Positions 32,433-32,807 of a DNA stretch of 32,807 nt are shown here, piece after piece (the stretch's first letter is position 1; each line of letters opens with the position of its first letter). The DNA is from Calditrichota bacterium (GTDB lineage: Bacteria; Calditrichota; Calditrichia; JAJRVZ01). The notes under the pieces were generated by a model. It had not been told where the DNA came from and made no database searches. It saw nothing but the letters and a program-made list of their open reading frames with translations. The stretch is from NCBI GenBank assembly GCA_024277055.1, contig JAJRVZ010000064.1, positions 1 through 32,807 on the forward strand, in the 5' to 3' direction. A program made the translations under genes and the position numbers.

Positions 32433-32807
32433 ATGATCATGAAACAATTCTTGGAAGACAGCAAAATAATCCGCGCCGCCAGGCACACGTACAATCGTTA
32501 TGAGCGCTTTGTACCGCTTCTCGCTTTTGTCGGCGGCTTTACCTGGGACAGCCTGACGCTGACACGAATTGATCAGTTGCCGGATAATTTGATTTTATTG
32601 CTGTACCTCGCGCTGTTATCCGTTTCAATCGTTTTACTGATGATGCATGAATCCGGTAGTGAATTGCCCGCCCTGGTAAACCGTTATCATCAATGGCTTC
32701 CCAATGCCGTTCAGTTTTTCACGGGCGGTTTGTTCAGCAATTATGTGGTTTTCTATTTCCAGAGCGCGTCTTTCACTAAAACCGCCCTGTTTCTGTTGAT
32801 TCTGATC
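32433..32807 (+). CDS. DUF2914-like membrane protein, N-terminal part (cut by window edge)
   Basis: The visible 125 codons encode an N-terminal soluble stretch then hydrophobic helices, with VPLLAFVGGFTWDSLTLTRIDQLPDN, a helix LILLLYLALLSVSIVLLMM and QFFTGGLFSNYVVFYFQSASFTKTALFLL. The GGFT/D...LTLTRID and FTGGLFS.Y.VFYF patterns match the N-terminal membrane domain of DUF2914 proteins. Two ATGs are in frame at 32433 and 32439; neither has a strong ribosome-binding site, so the first is listed. The protein runs off the right edge. No function is established for the family. Confidence 0.65.
   Translation, partial: MIMKQFLEDSKIIRAARHTYNRYERFVPLLAFVGGFTWDSLTLTRIDQLPDNLILLLYLALLSVSIVLLMMHESGSELPALVNRYHQWLPNAVQFFTGGLFSNYVVFYFQSASFTKTALFLLILI

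Overview
This window looks like a chromosomal segment from a Gram-negative bacterium with a c-type-cytochrome-based extracellular electron economy. Signs of a didermic cell are an outer-membrane beta-barrel protein ending in Phe, several lipoproteins and a PBP4-type peptidoglycan carboxypeptidase. The families present (doubled-CXXCH cytochromes, NHL propellers, M56-TonB fusion, PHP-type DNA polymerase X) fit the Calditrichota / Ignavibacteriota / other FCB-like phyla best, but that placement is an inference. No rRNA, tRNA, CRISPR array or intact insertion sequence was seen.

Region 1 (1-295) is the start of 6-phosphogluconate dehydrogenase. Region 2 (712-14503, all minus strand) is the centrepiece: a multiheme cytochrome / porin / NHL-propeller locus with its own regulators. 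Read in transcription order it holds an NHL propeller (13484-14503), a 12-heme cytochrome whose N-terminal third is a tetraheme module (11827-13494), a membrane histidine kinase carrying a CXXCH in its extracytoplasmic domain (10580-11818, interrupted by an in-frame stop), and an NtrC-type sigma54 activator (8938-10326). A second transcription unit follows: two tetraheme cytochromes each followed by a hairpin (8094-8714, 7358-8014), an NHL lipoprotein (6192-7271), a 5-heme lipoprotein (5609-6184), an outer-membrane barrel (3605-5608), a 14-site cytochrome (2298-3608), and two more tetraheme-family paralogs (1535-2197, 712-1305). That is about 48 heme sites plus one in the kinase. Sigma54-type -24/-12 elements lie in front of both units (14569-14584 and 8774-8789), matching the sigma54 activator encoded in the locus. 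The natural reading is a redox-regulated conduit that carries electrons across the outer membrane to extracellular, possibly filament-forming, tetraheme cytochromes.

Region 3 (14594-20335) has dacB, a lipoprotein made of two copies of a histidine-rich unit that I do not recognise (16155-17567), a 47-residue zinc-ribbon protein (17727-17870), a YgjV/GNAT-like membrane protein, and a BlaI-type repressor with a clear operator followed by a broken BlaR1/M56-TonB gene.

Region 4 (20564-32807) is mostly housekeeping: DNA polymerase X, a serine hydrolase, an HD-domain protein, a Nif3-like protein, pterin carbinolamine dehydratase, proline dehydrogenase, a large GT-A-like protein, a short-chain dehydrogenase, MntP, a double-PDZ lipoprotein, and the start of a DUF2914-like membrane protein. 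The 22295-22921 gap carries a 14-bp inverted repeat and a decayed coding remnant. Several reading frames are disrupted (kinase, M56 gene, remnant), so true pseudogenisation and sequence error both need to be kept in mind.
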